64,000 bases of DNA from an uncultured Kordiimonas sp. (lineage in GTDB: Bacteria > Pseudomonadota > Alphaproteobacteria > Sphingomonadales > Kordiimonadaceae): the NCBI GenBank assembly GCA_947500295.1, contig CANMRM010000004.1, forward strand, positions 331,853-395,852, given 5' to 3'. The notes under the pieces are model-generated. The model did not search any database. It was not told where the DNA came from and saw only the letters and a list, made by a program, of their open reading frames with translations. Position 1 is the first letter of the stretch. The number at the start of each line of letters is the position of its first letter. Of the stretch, positions 14,301 to 21,722 are shown piece after piece. Position numbers and translations under genes: made by a program.

Positions 14301-14723
14301 GATGCGATTGTCGCGGAGGGCGATTGGGGCCAGCTGGAACTTGACGGGCAGGTAAATATTCCAGATGACTATATCAATATGTCCGGGGAACTGGCTCTGG
14401 CGCGCCCGCAGGATGCTCCGGTGCTGCCGGTGGTTTATGAAGGTGCCCTGTCAGCCCCCAATGTACGCTGGACCAGTCGTGCCTTGGAGCGTTTTGCCAT
14501 AGCCGGTATTGAACGGCGCCTCCGAACCCGATTGTTTGGTGAACTCGAACAGGCGCAAGGTGGGGAGGGCGCGCCACCAAATCCGGGTGCAGTTGTGAGT
14601 GAGCTCGCTGCCGGGCTTCTGGCGAGGCTGAAAGCTCGACAGGAAGAAAAGCGCCGGGCTGCTGAAGAGGGTAAAAACCCTAACGAAACCGACTCTCAAG
14701 GGACTGAAGGACAAAGGCCCTGA
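11343..14723 (+). CDS. AsmA family protein (large inner-membrane-anchored envelope protein)
   Basis: 1126 residues. An N-terminal signal-anchor (KKKTVSFFLFGLLTLLLVSISVTLYVIDWNKY) is followed by about 1000 residues of beta-rich repeats ending in a conserved AsmA-like C-terminal block (LDLTANLKAESSLVSTLSGQGRFEGGAG, then ELDGQVNIPDDYINMSGELAL). AsmA-like proteins span the periplasm and are implicated in lipid transport to, and assembly of, the outer membrane. The last 60 residues are a charged, disordered tail (KARQEEKRRAAEEGKN). I chose GTG 11343 because it gives the family's usual MKKK start; TTG 11328, five codons upstream, is the alternative. The 3' end overlaps the convergent RHH gene by 44 bases. 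Confidence 0.88.
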   Translation: MKKKTVSFFLFGLLTLLLVSISVTLYVIDWNKYRDTLASLATDRLGVRVELAGDLSLGFLPRPTVSARLVRLTPGQAGFNDAIATADRIDMHLGLTALMTGSLELQSLAFDGLTASLLETDEGWTIEGWPTGDGEAGAPTLLSLDRFRINSGTINVRPLAGETVSLEGLDLSLAGRLPMGPLDWDGSAVVAGRNVVVSGRVAPTRSEEATSLKATVSVEDNTLEFSGRVKPDGAVRGRFQASGRDINTPLDFLEAAFGATAAPALPALAFDLDLQVDRDSRGVSRLISRRASLGNTRGTLDLTLADNAEKLHVTGTASLGAVPLDTWLADLAGPAAENSADDAPAASPLTGSIDISVEAVELRGRQIQQVATSLRFSDTGMQVSEFSALLPGASRFSYVGQDASGGTVQFQSGGLQEILGWAGVETSSAVPAGRLTTANLRGRLNLTETAWILSELTGAIDTSTLLAEVSGSIQPFALGEIIASVDTLNLDAYWPDPEFQGGGEPVPALPPVAFQLDAEKLHWLGQNFTGVRFAGSVGNDAIAVSDVQARHFDGDISGSFAAQFSEDRALQDLAVSLTYSDWRFPVLESLAPDAGLLLSNFTGNRPASGGLEANGPASALQSRVTLNSDAASFDFAGAIDVSAMRGRLQGSLSLRNVADMTHRMGIWKAADGHLLPISSNLTIDGARERFSYTATGDFAASQFSASGDYSSTGITLVASISAGPDQQTGLDAVVQQAGLPVDTSQPRRARFSLVSGEENWSLSDIDIRNGNMAIAGNLQRGAEAISGGLIVQEFDMSTLAANNDNQGREMNVPPGAVSLDLRNIRWFGQRLTAPAAGLNADGETATFTLGDGATLNENPISVDLSFQERSGLVAAKLDAASVDIARLAQAVGASGAFSGSAAAQLDLTANLKAESSLVSTLSGQGRFEGGAGSLYFMAVPELISTIQNGDSAASFLGGIGSLLRSGTTDFARIEGSFQIDSGVALVDAIVAEGDWGQLELDGQVNIPDDYINMSGELALARPQDAPVLPVVYEGALSAPNVRWTSRALERFAIAGIERRLRTRLFGELEQAQGGEGAPPNPGAVVSELAAGLLARLKARQEEKRRAAEEGKNPNETDSQGTEGQRP

Positions 14724-14910
14724 TTGCACCCGACAACGACCCGGCTCTTGCTTCGTCGAGTTGGCGCACAAGCTCATTGATCGACACGTTGCGATCCTCC
14801 GCAATCTGGCGCAGATGACGCCAGAAACAAGCTTCCAGAGAAATAGAGGTCCGGTGTCCCGCGATGGTTACCGAGTGTTTCTTGAGCTTCGCATCTTCAA
14901 GGTCAATCAT
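14680..14910 (-). CDS. Ribbon-helix-helix domain protein (76 aa)
   Basis: The start is ATG 14910 (MIDLEDAKLKKHSVTIAGHRTSISLEACF). Almost all of the protein matches the short RHH_4-type pattern: a beta strand KHSVTIAGHRTSISL, a helix FWRHLRQIAEDRNVSINELV, and a second helix ending GAIRAFVLQSL. These proteins are small predicted DNA-binding regulators or antitoxin-like factors; the target is unknown. It is divergent from the AlkC-like gene, with 113 bases between starts, and a LexA box lies in that gap, so both could respond to DNA damage. Its 3' end overlaps the end of the AsmA gene. Confidence 0.75.
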   Translation of the reverse strand: MIDLEDAKLKKHSVTIAGHRTSISLEACFWRHLRQIAEDRNVSINELVRQLDEARAGSLSGAIRAFVLQSLESRFR

Positions 14911-14992
14911 GCTGAATGGGTCGCACCATAAGGGGCAGACCGTCAAGGGAATTTCCTCTTGTATTGAACCCCGAGTTGAATAAAGTGGGTGA

Positions 14993-15007
14993 GAACAAAA
15001 AAAGAAC
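14993..15007 (+). promoter_or_regulatory. LexA (SOS) box, GAAC-N7-GAAC
   Basis: GAAC at 14993-14996 and GAAC at 15004-15007 are separated by exactly seven A residues. GAAC-N7-GAAC (GTTC-N7-GTTC on the other strand) is the established LexA operator of Alphaproteobacteria, and an A-rich spacer is common in functional boxes. It ends 16 bases before the GTG start of the AlkC-like DNA glycosylase, the expected position for repression. I found no comparable perfect box in front of recN or uvrD. Confidence 0.7.
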
Positions 15008-15023
15008 AAATGCGAGGTGCGAC

Positions 15024-16148
15024 GTGGAACCATTCAAGGAATTTATCAATTTTCGTGTGATAGAGACATTGGGAGATATCTACAAACGTGTCTGGCCTTC
15101 GTTTGACCGGGATCACTTTGTAGAAAATGCGTCGCGTTCGCTGGCTGACCTTGAACTCAAACAGCGTGTTTTACAGGTGGCCACTTCGCTCAACGGGACG
15201 TTGCCCAGCGACTTTGATGAAGCCACCAGGATATTGCTGGCTTCCCTGCATCCCAGTGAAGATACGGACCGCGATGGCATTGAGTTTGGGCCAGAGGGCG
15301 CCAACAATTGGGCGGTCTGGCCACTAACAGAACTGGTGGTCATGCGAGGGTTTGATCATCCCGAAGCGTCTTTGGCGGTCCTCAAGGAAATGACCAAGCG
15401 GTCTTCATCCGAGTTTGCAGTCCGTCCGTTTCTGGCTGAAAAGCCTGATGTTGCGCTACCGATTTTTTATGAGTGGGCGAGCGATCCGAACAGACATGTC
15501 CGGCGTCTTGCCAGTGAGGGAAGCAGGCCCCGGCTGCCATGGGGCATGCGCCTTCAATCTTTTGTCGAGAACCCTTCACCACTTTTGCCTATTCTTGAAG
15601 CTCTGAAAGACGATCCCGAAGAGTACGTCCGGCGGTCTGTTGCCAACAACCTCAATGATATTGCCAAAGACCATCCGGATCTTGTTGCAGACCTTGCAGC
15701 CAGTTGGCTTCAGGGTGCTTCCAGGAACCGCCAACGGCTTGTGAAGCATGCTTGCCGCACTCTCATCAAGAAAGGGCACCCGGGTGCCCTGGGTGCCTTT
15801 GGGTATGGACCGGTTGAGCCGAAAAAAGCAGCGCTGTCTGTGTCGACGCCGACCGTTACGTATGGCGGTGCGCTTGAGTTTGAACTGTCACTTGATGGTT
15901 TGCCCTCCGGCGGCAATCTAATGATTGATTATGCCATACATTTTGTGAAGGCGAACGGCGAGCTGGCACCCAAAGTGTTTAAATGGAAAGATATGCAATC
16001 AATTGGGTCTACGAAGCTAAAAGCGGAACGCCGCCATGCCATCAAGCCCATAACCACAAGAAAATACTACCCCGGTCGTCACATGATCGAGATCATAGTC
16101 AATGGAAGCTCCATCGCGCAGGCTGATTTCGAGTTGCTGATGCCTTGA
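15024..16148 (+). CDS. AlkC-like DNA alkylation repair glycosylase (HEAT-like repeats plus C-terminal Ig-like domain)
   Basis: 374 residues from GTG 15024, chosen because GAGG lies seven bases upstream; the frame stays open further upstream without a good site. Residues 1-260 are alpha-helical repeats with the DNA_alkylation family signature NRHVRRLASEGSRPRLPWG near 156-174 and a repeat PEEYVRRSVANNLNDIAKDHP near 195-215. The last 105 residues are strand-rich (LSVSTPTVTYGGALEFELSL to IIVNGSSIAQADFEL) and look like the Ig-like domain found in AlkC. AlkC excises 3-methyladenine without base flipping. The perfect LexA box just upstream supports a role in DNA-damage response. A plain AlkD-type protein is less likely given the extra domain. 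Confidence 0.85.
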   Translation: MEPFKEFINFRVIETLGDIYKRVWPSFDRDHFVENASRSLADLELKQRVLQVATSLNGTLPSDFDEATRILLASLHPSEDTDRDGIEFGPEGANNWAVWPLTELVVMRGFDHPEASLAVLKEMTKRSSSEFAVRPFLAEKPDVALPIFYEWASDPNRHVRRLASEGSRPRLPWGMRLQSFVENPSPLLPILEALKDDPEEYVRRSVANNLNDIAKDHPDLVADLAASWLQGASRNRQRLVKHACRTLIKKGHPGALGAFGYGPVEPKKAALSVSTPTVTYGGALEFELSLDGLPSGGNLMIDYAIHFVKANGELAPKVFKWKDMQSIGSTKLKAERRHAIKPITTRKYYPGRHMIEIIVNGSSIAQADFELLMP

Positions 16149-16181
16149 TGCAGCAACAAATCTGCTGGGGAGATTTTGAAA

Positions 16182-16850
16182 ATGACGTTGAAGGCAGTTT
16201 GCTCCTTATTTGTCGCCATTGTTATCGCTTCTGGGGCTTCCGCGCAGGGCAAAACGGCCCTCGATGAGCTTGCCGGGATGCTGGCGGGAGAGTTTGAAAG
16301 CAGGCGGCAAATGCAGGAAGACCTTGACGCCGGATTTGCTGATGGCAAGCGCCACTATTGGGTAAACAGGACGTTCCAGCAGGTTGAAGCCCCCAAAGTT
16401 GGTTCACATGTCTTTGTTGCGACGACCGAATATAATTTTAACCGCTGGATATTTGACTTTAACGAGTTCTATGTGTGGACGCTGCAGGGGGCGGACAGCC
16501 CCGGGCAGATCATCATGAGACCCTTGCGGTTCAAGGAGCAGGAGAAAAAGCTACCGTTTGCCCGCGAAGCCTGGAAGTTGGCGGGTTTTGGTCCGGACGA
16601 CCTTGAGCCGGCGCGCGGCGGTGGTGCCTGCACAATCATTTGGACACGTACCGAAGGGGGGTTCAGGGGTGAAAGTGAGCCTTGCAGGGTTATGTCCACG
16701 ACAAAGGACAAAATGCTGGATTGGGAGTGGCGGTTTGATCTCTCACCGCAAGCGCTTTTTGTTGAATTTAATGGCCGCGACGAGACCGGGGCTTCCCTCG
16801 ATGGTACGGATGGCATGACACCTTACCGTCTGGACAGGGTTGCTCCCTAG
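16182..16850 (+). CDS. Secreted CpcT/CpeT-like protein
   Basis: 222 residues with a clear signal peptide (MTLKAVCSLFVAIVIASGASAQG). The mature part begins ALDELAGMLAGEFESRRQM and contains FNRWIFDFNEFYVWTLQ, then IIMRPLRFKEQEK, GGACTIIWTRTEGGFRGESEPCRV, and ends DGMTPYRLDRVAP. This order matches the CpcT/CpeT chromophore-lyase superfamily of phycobilisomes, which also has many members in non-phototrophs of unknown function. Two cysteines in the centre could form a disulfide. ATG 16182 was chosen over TTG 16176 because of spacing to GGGGAG. Whether it binds a tetrapyrrole here is unknown. It follows the AlkC-like gene by 33 bases. Confidence 0.7.
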   Translation: MTLKAVCSLFVAIVIASGASAQGKTALDELAGMLAGEFESRRQMQEDLDAGFADGKRHYWVNRTFQQVEAPKVGSHVFVATTEYNFNRWIFDFNEFYVWTLQGADSPGQIIMRPLRFKEQEKKLPFAREAWKLAGFGPDDLEPARGGGACTIIWTRTEGGFRGESEPCRVMSTTKDKMLDWEWRFDLSPQALFVEFNGRDETGASLDGTDGMTPYRLDRVAP

Positions 16851-16856
16851 GCCTTT

Positions 16857-17321
16857 CTATTCGTCCGGGATGTCTTCCGGCGCCCAAATGCACAGACCGC
16901 GAGGGTTGTAGTCCACGCCCATGCGCCGGTACATATGAATTGTGCGGACATTGGTGGTTGTGATCGTCCATTTGACGTGCACACCTTCTGACCGCCCAAG
17001 GTGGCCGATCGCAAGCAGCAGTTTTTTGCCAATACCGCGACCACGGGCACTCGGTCGAACAAAAAGATCGTCGATTTCAATCAGATTTTCGCCGAACCAG
17101 ATATGAAACCGGTGAAAATAGGTAACGATACCCGCGATCTGACCATCAAGTTCGGCCACCATAATCTCGAATTTGGATGTGTCGCCAAATGCAGCGCTGG
17201 TAAAGGTGGCTTCATCTATCTGCAGATAGTCATCAAGCCCTTCATGCTGTGCCAGTTTGCGAACAAGTTCGTAGCAGCCGACAGCATCTTCCCTGACAGC
17301 TGGCCTGATCACATAATCCAT
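16857..17321 (-). CDS. GNAT family N-acetyltransferase
   Basis: 154 residues covering one GNAT domain: an N-terminal strand MDYVIRPAVREDAVGCYELVRKLA, the central DLFVRPSARGRGIGKKLL acetyl-CoA pyrophosphate loop (R/Q-x-x-G-x-G/A form) near residues 90-107, and a C-terminal YRRMGVDYNPRG strand. The overall arrangement resembles diamine/spermine acetyltransferase-like members, but the substrate cannot be assigned. It converges on the CpcT-like gene with six bases between the stops. The next gene upstream on the same strand, fumA, ends... about 75 bases beyond the acetyltransferase start, so it is read in the same direction but may have its own promoter. Confidence 0.85.
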   Translation of the reverse strand: MDYVIRPAVREDAVGCYELVRKLAQHEGLDDYLQIDEATFTSAAFGDTSKFEIMVAELDGQIAGIVTYFHRFHIWFGENLIEIDDLFVRPSARGRGIGKKLLLAIGHLGRSEGVHVKWTITTTNVRTIHMYRRMGVDYNPRGLCIWAPEDIPDE

Positions 17322-17396
17322 TGGCTTTCCCCCATGTTTTTACCATGACTTGACCCAAGCCACTGGATACCACATCAGGGTTGCCTTGGCACCCGA

Positions 17397-19007
17397 TTAA
17401 ACATCCTTGAAAAAGTCGTTGCCTTTGTCATCGACCACGATAAAGGCAGGGAAGTCTTTGACCTCGATCTTCCAAACGGCTTCCATGCCCAGGTCCTCGA
17501 AGTCCAGCACTTCAACATGTGTGATGTTGTTTTTTGCCAGAATGGCGGCCGGGCCGCCGATTGAGCCGAGATAAAAGCCACCATTTTCCTCACAGGCCTT
17601 GGTGACGGCACGTGAGCGGTTGCCCTTGGCGAGGCTCACCATCGATCCGCCGAGCTTCTGGAACGGACCGACATAGCTGTCCATACGGCCCGCCGTTGTG
17701 GGGCCAAAACTGCCTGAGGCATAGCCTTCCGGAGTTTTCGCCGGGCCAGCGTAATAGATGATGTGATCCTTGAAATAATCGGGCATGGCACCGCCGTCTT
17801 CGATCATTTGCTGAATACGGGCATGGGCAAGGTCACGGGCAACCACGATGGTGCCTGAGAGCGCCAGACGTGTCTTGATCGGGTACTGACCGAGCGTTTT
17901 GAGGATTTCAGGCATTGGCTGGTTGAGGTCAACCTTCACGACTTCGCCTGAAAGGTCACCGTCAGTCACCTCAGGCATATATTTAGCCGGGTCGGTCTCA
18001 AGCGCTTCGAGGAACACACCTTCACCAGTTATCTTGGCCTTGATCTGCCGGTCTGCGGAGCAGGAGACGCCGATACCCACCGGCAGGCTGGCACCATGCC
18101 GGGGCAGGCGGATCACACGCACATCATGGCAGAAATATTTGCCACCAAACTGAGCGCCAATACCCATGTTCCGTGTCATCTCCAGGACTTGCTCTTCCAT
18201 TTCGGGGTCACGGAAAGCACGGCCTGTTGCATCGCCTGTGGTCGGCAGGCTGTCCAGGTCCCTTGCCGACGCTTTTTTGACTGTTGCAAGATTTTGCTCC
18301 GCCGACAAACCACCAATCACAATTGCCAGATGATAGGGAGGGCACGCCGAGGTGCCGAGCGTGCGGATTTTTTCGTCAAGGAAGGCCAGCATGCGGTCTT
18401 CGCGAAGCGTTGCAGGCGTTTGCTGGAACAGGAAGGTCTTGTTAGCGCTTCCTCCGCCTTTGGCCAGGAAAAGGAATTCATATTCATTGCCGGTTCCGGC
18501 GTAAATGTCGATCTGGGCCGGGGTATTGTTTTTGGTATTGGCTTCCTTGTACATGGACAAGGGTGCCATCTGGCTGTAGCGCAGGTTCGTTTCCGTGTAG
18601 GTGCGCATGACACCCTTGCTGATCGGTGCGGCATCGTCGCCGTCGGTCCAGACGAATTGCCCCTTTTTGCCGACAACGATGGCAGTGCCGGTGTCCTGAC
18701 ATCCGGGTAGCACGCGTCCGGCCGCAATATTGGCGTTTTTCAGGAGTTCGGTCGCGACAAAGCGGTCATTGTCGCTGGCTTCTTCGTCTTCCAGAATATC
18801 GGCCAGTTGCTGCAGGTGGCCGGGTCGTAACAGGTGGGCGATATCTGACATTGCTTCCCGCGTGAGCAGTTCAAGCGCTTCGTCCTCAACCTTCAGGACC
18901 GTCTTTCCCTCCACATCCAATACCGATACATGATCGGAAGTCAGCTTGCGATAGGATGTTTGGTCGTCGCCCAGTTGGAATAGCTTTGTGTATGTCCAGT
19001 CCGACAT
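17397..19007 (-). CDS. fumA: Class I fumarate hydratase (4Fe-4S)
   Basis: 536 residues from ATG 19007 ([17 protein letters not shown]); the open frame continues 37 codons upstream into non-conserved sequence. Class I fumarases convert fumarate to malate with an oxygen-sensitive Fe-S cluster. Seen are the N-terminal alpha domain with [36 protein letters not shown], and [20 protein letters not shown], and the C-terminal beta domain with [12 protein letters not shown] and [16 protein letters not shown]. Cluster-binding cysteines are in the [19 protein letters not shown] and GVSCSADRQ segments. It is a fused alpha-beta form of the usual length. No second fumarase is present in the window. Confidence 0.95.
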   Translation of the reverse strand: MSDWTYTKLFQLGDDQTSYRKLTSDHVSVLDVEGKTVLKVEDEALELLTREAMSDIAHLLRPGHLQQLADILEDEEASDNDRFVATELLKNANIAAGRVLPGCQDTGTAIVVGKKGQFVWTDGDDAAPISKGVMRTYTETNLRYSQMAPLSMYKEANTKNNTPAQIDIYAGTGNEYEFLFLAKGGGSANKTFLFQQTPATLREDRMLAFLDEKIRTLGTSACPPYHLAIVIGGLSAEQNLATVKKASARDLDSLPTTGDATGRAFRDPEMEEQVLEMTRNMGIGAQFGGKYFCHDVRVIRLPRHGASLPVGIGVSCSADRQIKAKITGEGVFLEALETDPAKYMPEVTDGDLSGEVVKVDLNQPMPEILKTLGQYPIKTRLALSGTIVVARDLAHARIQQMIEDGGAMPDYFKDHIIYYAGPAKTPEGYASGSFGPTTAGRMDSYVGPFQKLGGSMVSLAKGNRSRAVTKACEENGGFYLGSIGGPAAILAKNNITHVEVLDFEDLGMEAVWKIEVKDFPAFIVVDDKGNDFFKDV

Positions 19008-19083
19008 CGTGTTGGCCCTTGCGTTTAGAGAAAACTGTCTGTCAGACGACAGTATCTGGTTGAAAGCCCTGTCCGGGCAATAG

Positions 19084-19713
19084 TTACTTTTTGCGGAAGG
19101 CATCCAGCGCAACGACATTGTCGCGCGCGTCTTCAGGCCGTTCTTCAGACTGTTCTTCAGACTGATCTTCAGGCTGTTCTTCCGGCGCTCCGGTCGCGGC
19201 TTCTGAGTCCTGCGCTAACTCCGGGCCCGCGGCGCTTGCTGCGGTTTCTTCGTTTGTTGCGGCCTCGTTTGTGTCCGGGAGGAACATGGCATCCGTGTCT
19301 TCAGCGGGCGCTGTGATCTCTTCCTCGGCAGCTTCCTGCGCAGCGACGTCAACGTCGCTTTCATCGTGAAACTGCAGTGCAAACTGTACGCTCGGGTCAA
19401 CAAACCCGACGATGGCGTCAAAAGGAATGACCAGGTGCTCAGGTTTCTGGTTGAAGGACAGGCCGATCTCGAACCGGTCGTCATGAATTTCGAGCCCCCA
19501 GAATTTGTGCTGCAACACAATCGTCATTTCGTCCGGGAAACGGCTAACCAGGTGGGCAGGAATGTTCACACCCTCAGCCTGGGTCTTAAAGGCGATGTAG
19601 AAGTGATGGTCGCCCATCAATCCGTCTCTTGCGGTGTCGAGAAGAACATTCTTCACGACGCTCCGCAGAGCATCCTGTACTTTGGCATCATAATCGATAT
19701 GGCTGTCAGTCAT
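19084..19713 (-). CDS. sspB: ClpXP adaptor protein SspB (alphaproteobacterial type)
   Basis: 209 residues. SspB binds ssrA-tagged proteins and tethers them to ClpX. Residues 1-125 form the conserved domain: [28 protein letters not shown], then [14 protein letters not shown] and [33 protein letters not shown]. The rest is a low-complexity acidic linker rich in E, A and Q, including a repeated [17 protein letters not shown] stretch, and ends [13 protein letters not shown], which fits the short C-terminal ClpX-binding tail of the family. The repeated acidic units correspond to a 12-base-like repetition around 19135-19180. The tmRNA gene of the same pathway lies 3.5 kb downstream. Confidence 0.92.
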   Translation of the reverse strand: MTDSHIDYDAKVQDALRSVVKNVLLDTARDGLMGDHHFYIAFKTQAEGVNIPAHLVSRFPDEMTIVLQHKFWGLEIHDDRFEIGLSFNQKPEHLVIPFDAIVGFVDPSVQFALQFHDESDVDVAAQEAAEEEITAPAEDTDAMFLPDTNEAATNEETAASAAGPELAQDSEAATGAPEEQPEDQSEEQSEERPEDARDNVVALDAFRKK

Positions 19714-20024
19714 TACTAAGGCTCAGCAGTTTCACACACCTGACGACCTTATAAACGCTGAAAAAGCTGCCGTGAAGGCTAAACCTTGTTGAAAGTGATA
19801 ATGTTTGGCTTAGTTGGATTTGCCGCGCGGCGAGTTGGCATCGCAGACGCCCTTCAATCTGGCCTGTGTGACTGTGATGCATGAGAGGCACCACTGCTGC
19901 GGCATTGCCCGGAAAAATCTCTTGCAATGTTTATAATATTACATAACACAATGACGCCATGCCCCCTGAATGGTAGCTTTTTCGTACATCAGGAGGATAG
20001 AGCCGAAATTGGGAGGGTTGACTG
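19714..20024. other. Intergenic region between sspB and the first MBL hydrolase
   Basis: 311 bases between two divergent genes. A TATAAT hexamer at 19932-19937 points toward the hydrolase gene, but no good -35 sits at 16-18 bases from it (the closest, TTGCCC at 19905-19910, is 21 away). GGGAGGG at about 20010-20016 is the hydrolase ribosome binding site. I see no convincing small gene or RNA in the rest. Confidence 0.4.
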
Positions 20025-21470
20025 GTGAAAAAGTGTCTGGTGTTTCTGGGTGTGCTGTTACTGTGGATGGTGCCGGCCCATGGTGGCCTGAGCGCGGATG
20101 ACAAGCAGCAACTCGTGGACCGCGTCGTCGCGGCTTATGGTGGTGATGCGCTGCTGAGCCTGCCGAGGTTGGCATTTGAAGACCGTACCCGCAGATTGCA
20201 GTTTGGTCAAAGCGTGCGTCCGGACGAAATTGACCTCACACCCTATCGGGCTTCCATTGTGATAGATTTCGAGAATAACCGCAAAAGCTGGCGGTCCGCC
20301 GCCTGGTTTGGCAGCGAGAGATACACCCAGAACCAGTTTTTTGACGGCAACCGGGGTGTCAGCCTGAACCACACGGCGCGCACGTTTGCTGAGGATGCAG
20401 GCCTGAGTTTCGCGCGGGCGGACAGGTCGCTGTCCTACACACTCGACACGGTGCTGGTTCGCCTGCTGCACGGTGCAGCGCAAGATGCCCGCTACTCCGG
20501 AGATGTGTTGCTTGGCGGTGCCTTGCACCATATGCTGGTGTTTCAGGCAGACGGGCACCCACAAATGACCCTGTTCATCAACGCGGAAACCGCCGTGATT
20601 TCCAAAATGACGCGGCCGCACTGGATGGAAGGAGCGGTCCATAGTTATCGATTCAGCAGGCATGAACGGCGGAACAACATCCTGTATGCGGCAGACACCT
20701 ATGTGCTCAGCAGGGGGCAACCCAGAACCATCACCGTCAGCCGGGAGGTCAATCTCAATCCTTCTATGGATGGTTTGTTCGATATTCCTTCCGGCTATGA
20801 AGAGGAGGGGGCCGGCATCGATTTTTCCGAGATGAAAGCAGAAGAGATTGGCGACGGCGTCTATATCGCGGGCCAGAACTGGGGTTTTTCCCTGTTCGTT
20901 GATGAAGGCGACCATTTCATTGCAGCTGGTGGTTATGCCGGTTTCACAGACAGATACGAGGCTGTCACGTCGCTCGTCGGCGAGGACAAGCCTGTCAGGT
21001 ATTTTATCGTCAGCCACCACCATCTCGACCATATGGGCGGCATGCAGGAAATCGCCGGGCTTGGTGCAACGTTTGTTGTTCACCGGAGCCATCTGACGTC
21101 TTTGCAAGCCCGCCTCGACCAGCCGGTTGCAGAATCAGAAGTCGTCCTGATCAGCGACGAACGCGCAGCTCTAGGCGCGCGGGTTCAGGTTGTTGATGTG
21201 CCATCCGCCCACGCCAGTCACAACCTGACAACCTATGTTCATGATGACGGCAGTTTTTTTTCCGCCGACATGTTTTTCTCGCGGCAACAGCAAGGCGGTG
21301 TACGTGCCACTGCGGCGCTTGCCGAAACCCTCAAGCGGCTCCGGGTCGCCCCTCGGCAATTTGTGGCGGCCCACAGCAGTCGCCCTCTGTCGCTCCAGGA
21401 CCTGACAACCGCAGTTGGTGAAGACAGGCCTGACAGGTGCCCGGAAAGCTGGACTATCTGTACCCCATAA
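20025..21470 (+). CDS. Secreted metallo-beta-lactamase-fold hydrolase, copy 1
   Basis: 481 residues. A signal peptide (MKKCLVFLGVLLLWMVPAHGGLSA) is followed by an N-terminal domain of about 240 residues beginning LVDRVVAAYGGDALLSL, then the MBL domain. Zinc ligands are seen as HHHLDH (H331-H336), SAHASHN, FSADMFFS and a late VAAHSSRPLS. It ends CPESWTICTP, with two cysteines. GTG is the start, with GGGAGGG upstream. The next gene is a full-length paralogue of exactly the same length, so the pair is a tandem duplication that has diverged. The substrate is unknown; the family includes lactonases, esterases and phosphodiesterases. Confidence 0.88.
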   Translation: MKKCLVFLGVLLLWMVPAHGGLSADDKQQLVDRVVAAYGGDALLSLPRLAFEDRTRRLQFGQSVRPDEIDLTPYRASIVIDFENNRKSWRSAAWFGSERYTQNQFFDGNRGVSLNHTARTFAEDAGLSFARADRSLSYTLDTVLVRLLHGAAQDARYSGDVLLGGALHHMLVFQADGHPQMTLFINAETAVISKMTRPHWMEGAVHSYRFSRHERRNNILYAADTYVLSRGQPRTITVSREVNLNPSMDGLFDIPSGYEEEGAGIDFSEMKAEEIGDGVYIAGQNWGFSLFVDEGDHFIAAGGYAGFTDRYEAVTSLVGEDKPVRYFIVSHHHLDHMGGMQEIAGLGATFVVHRSHLTSLQARLDQPVAESEVVLISDERAALGARVQVVDVPSAHASHNLTTYVHDDGSFFSADMFFSRQQQGGVRATAALAETLKRLRVAPRQFVAAHSSRPLSLQDLTTAVGEDRPDRCPESWTICTP

Positions 21471-21480
21471 CAGGGCTTTC

Positions 21481-21537
21481 GGCGGCACCACGCATTCTAG
21501 AATCCGCATGCCATGGCCCGGGCACTGGCGTGCCGCC
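21481..21537. repeat. Inverted repeat between the two MBL genes
   Basis: GGCGGCAC at 21481-21488 and GTGCCGCC at 21530-21537 are perfect complements with a 41-base loop, which itself holds the palindrome ATTCTAGAAT. It begins about ten bases after the first hydrolase stop. It could fold at the RNA level and end or stabilise the transcript, but there is no U tract, so the role is open. Confidence 0.4.
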
Positions 21538-21722
21538 AAATCAGTATCGGTAATATTATATTATTTCATTTCATCGTGAGTGCTGCCCCACTCACCGCAA
21601 AGCCATTGTGAGCCCCCCGCTTCCTCCTAGCCTGAGCGTCTTGATGGGTTGGGTGATGGCGCTGAAAAGACAGGTTTCTGTCTCTCGTCAGTGTGCCCAA
21701 CAGTTGGAAGGGGATTATTAAT

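Noticed and set aside
20058..21107. A 349-residue minus-strand frame
   Set aside because: It is antisense to a signal-peptide-bearing MBL hydrolase with intact motifs; no ribosome binding site or domain.
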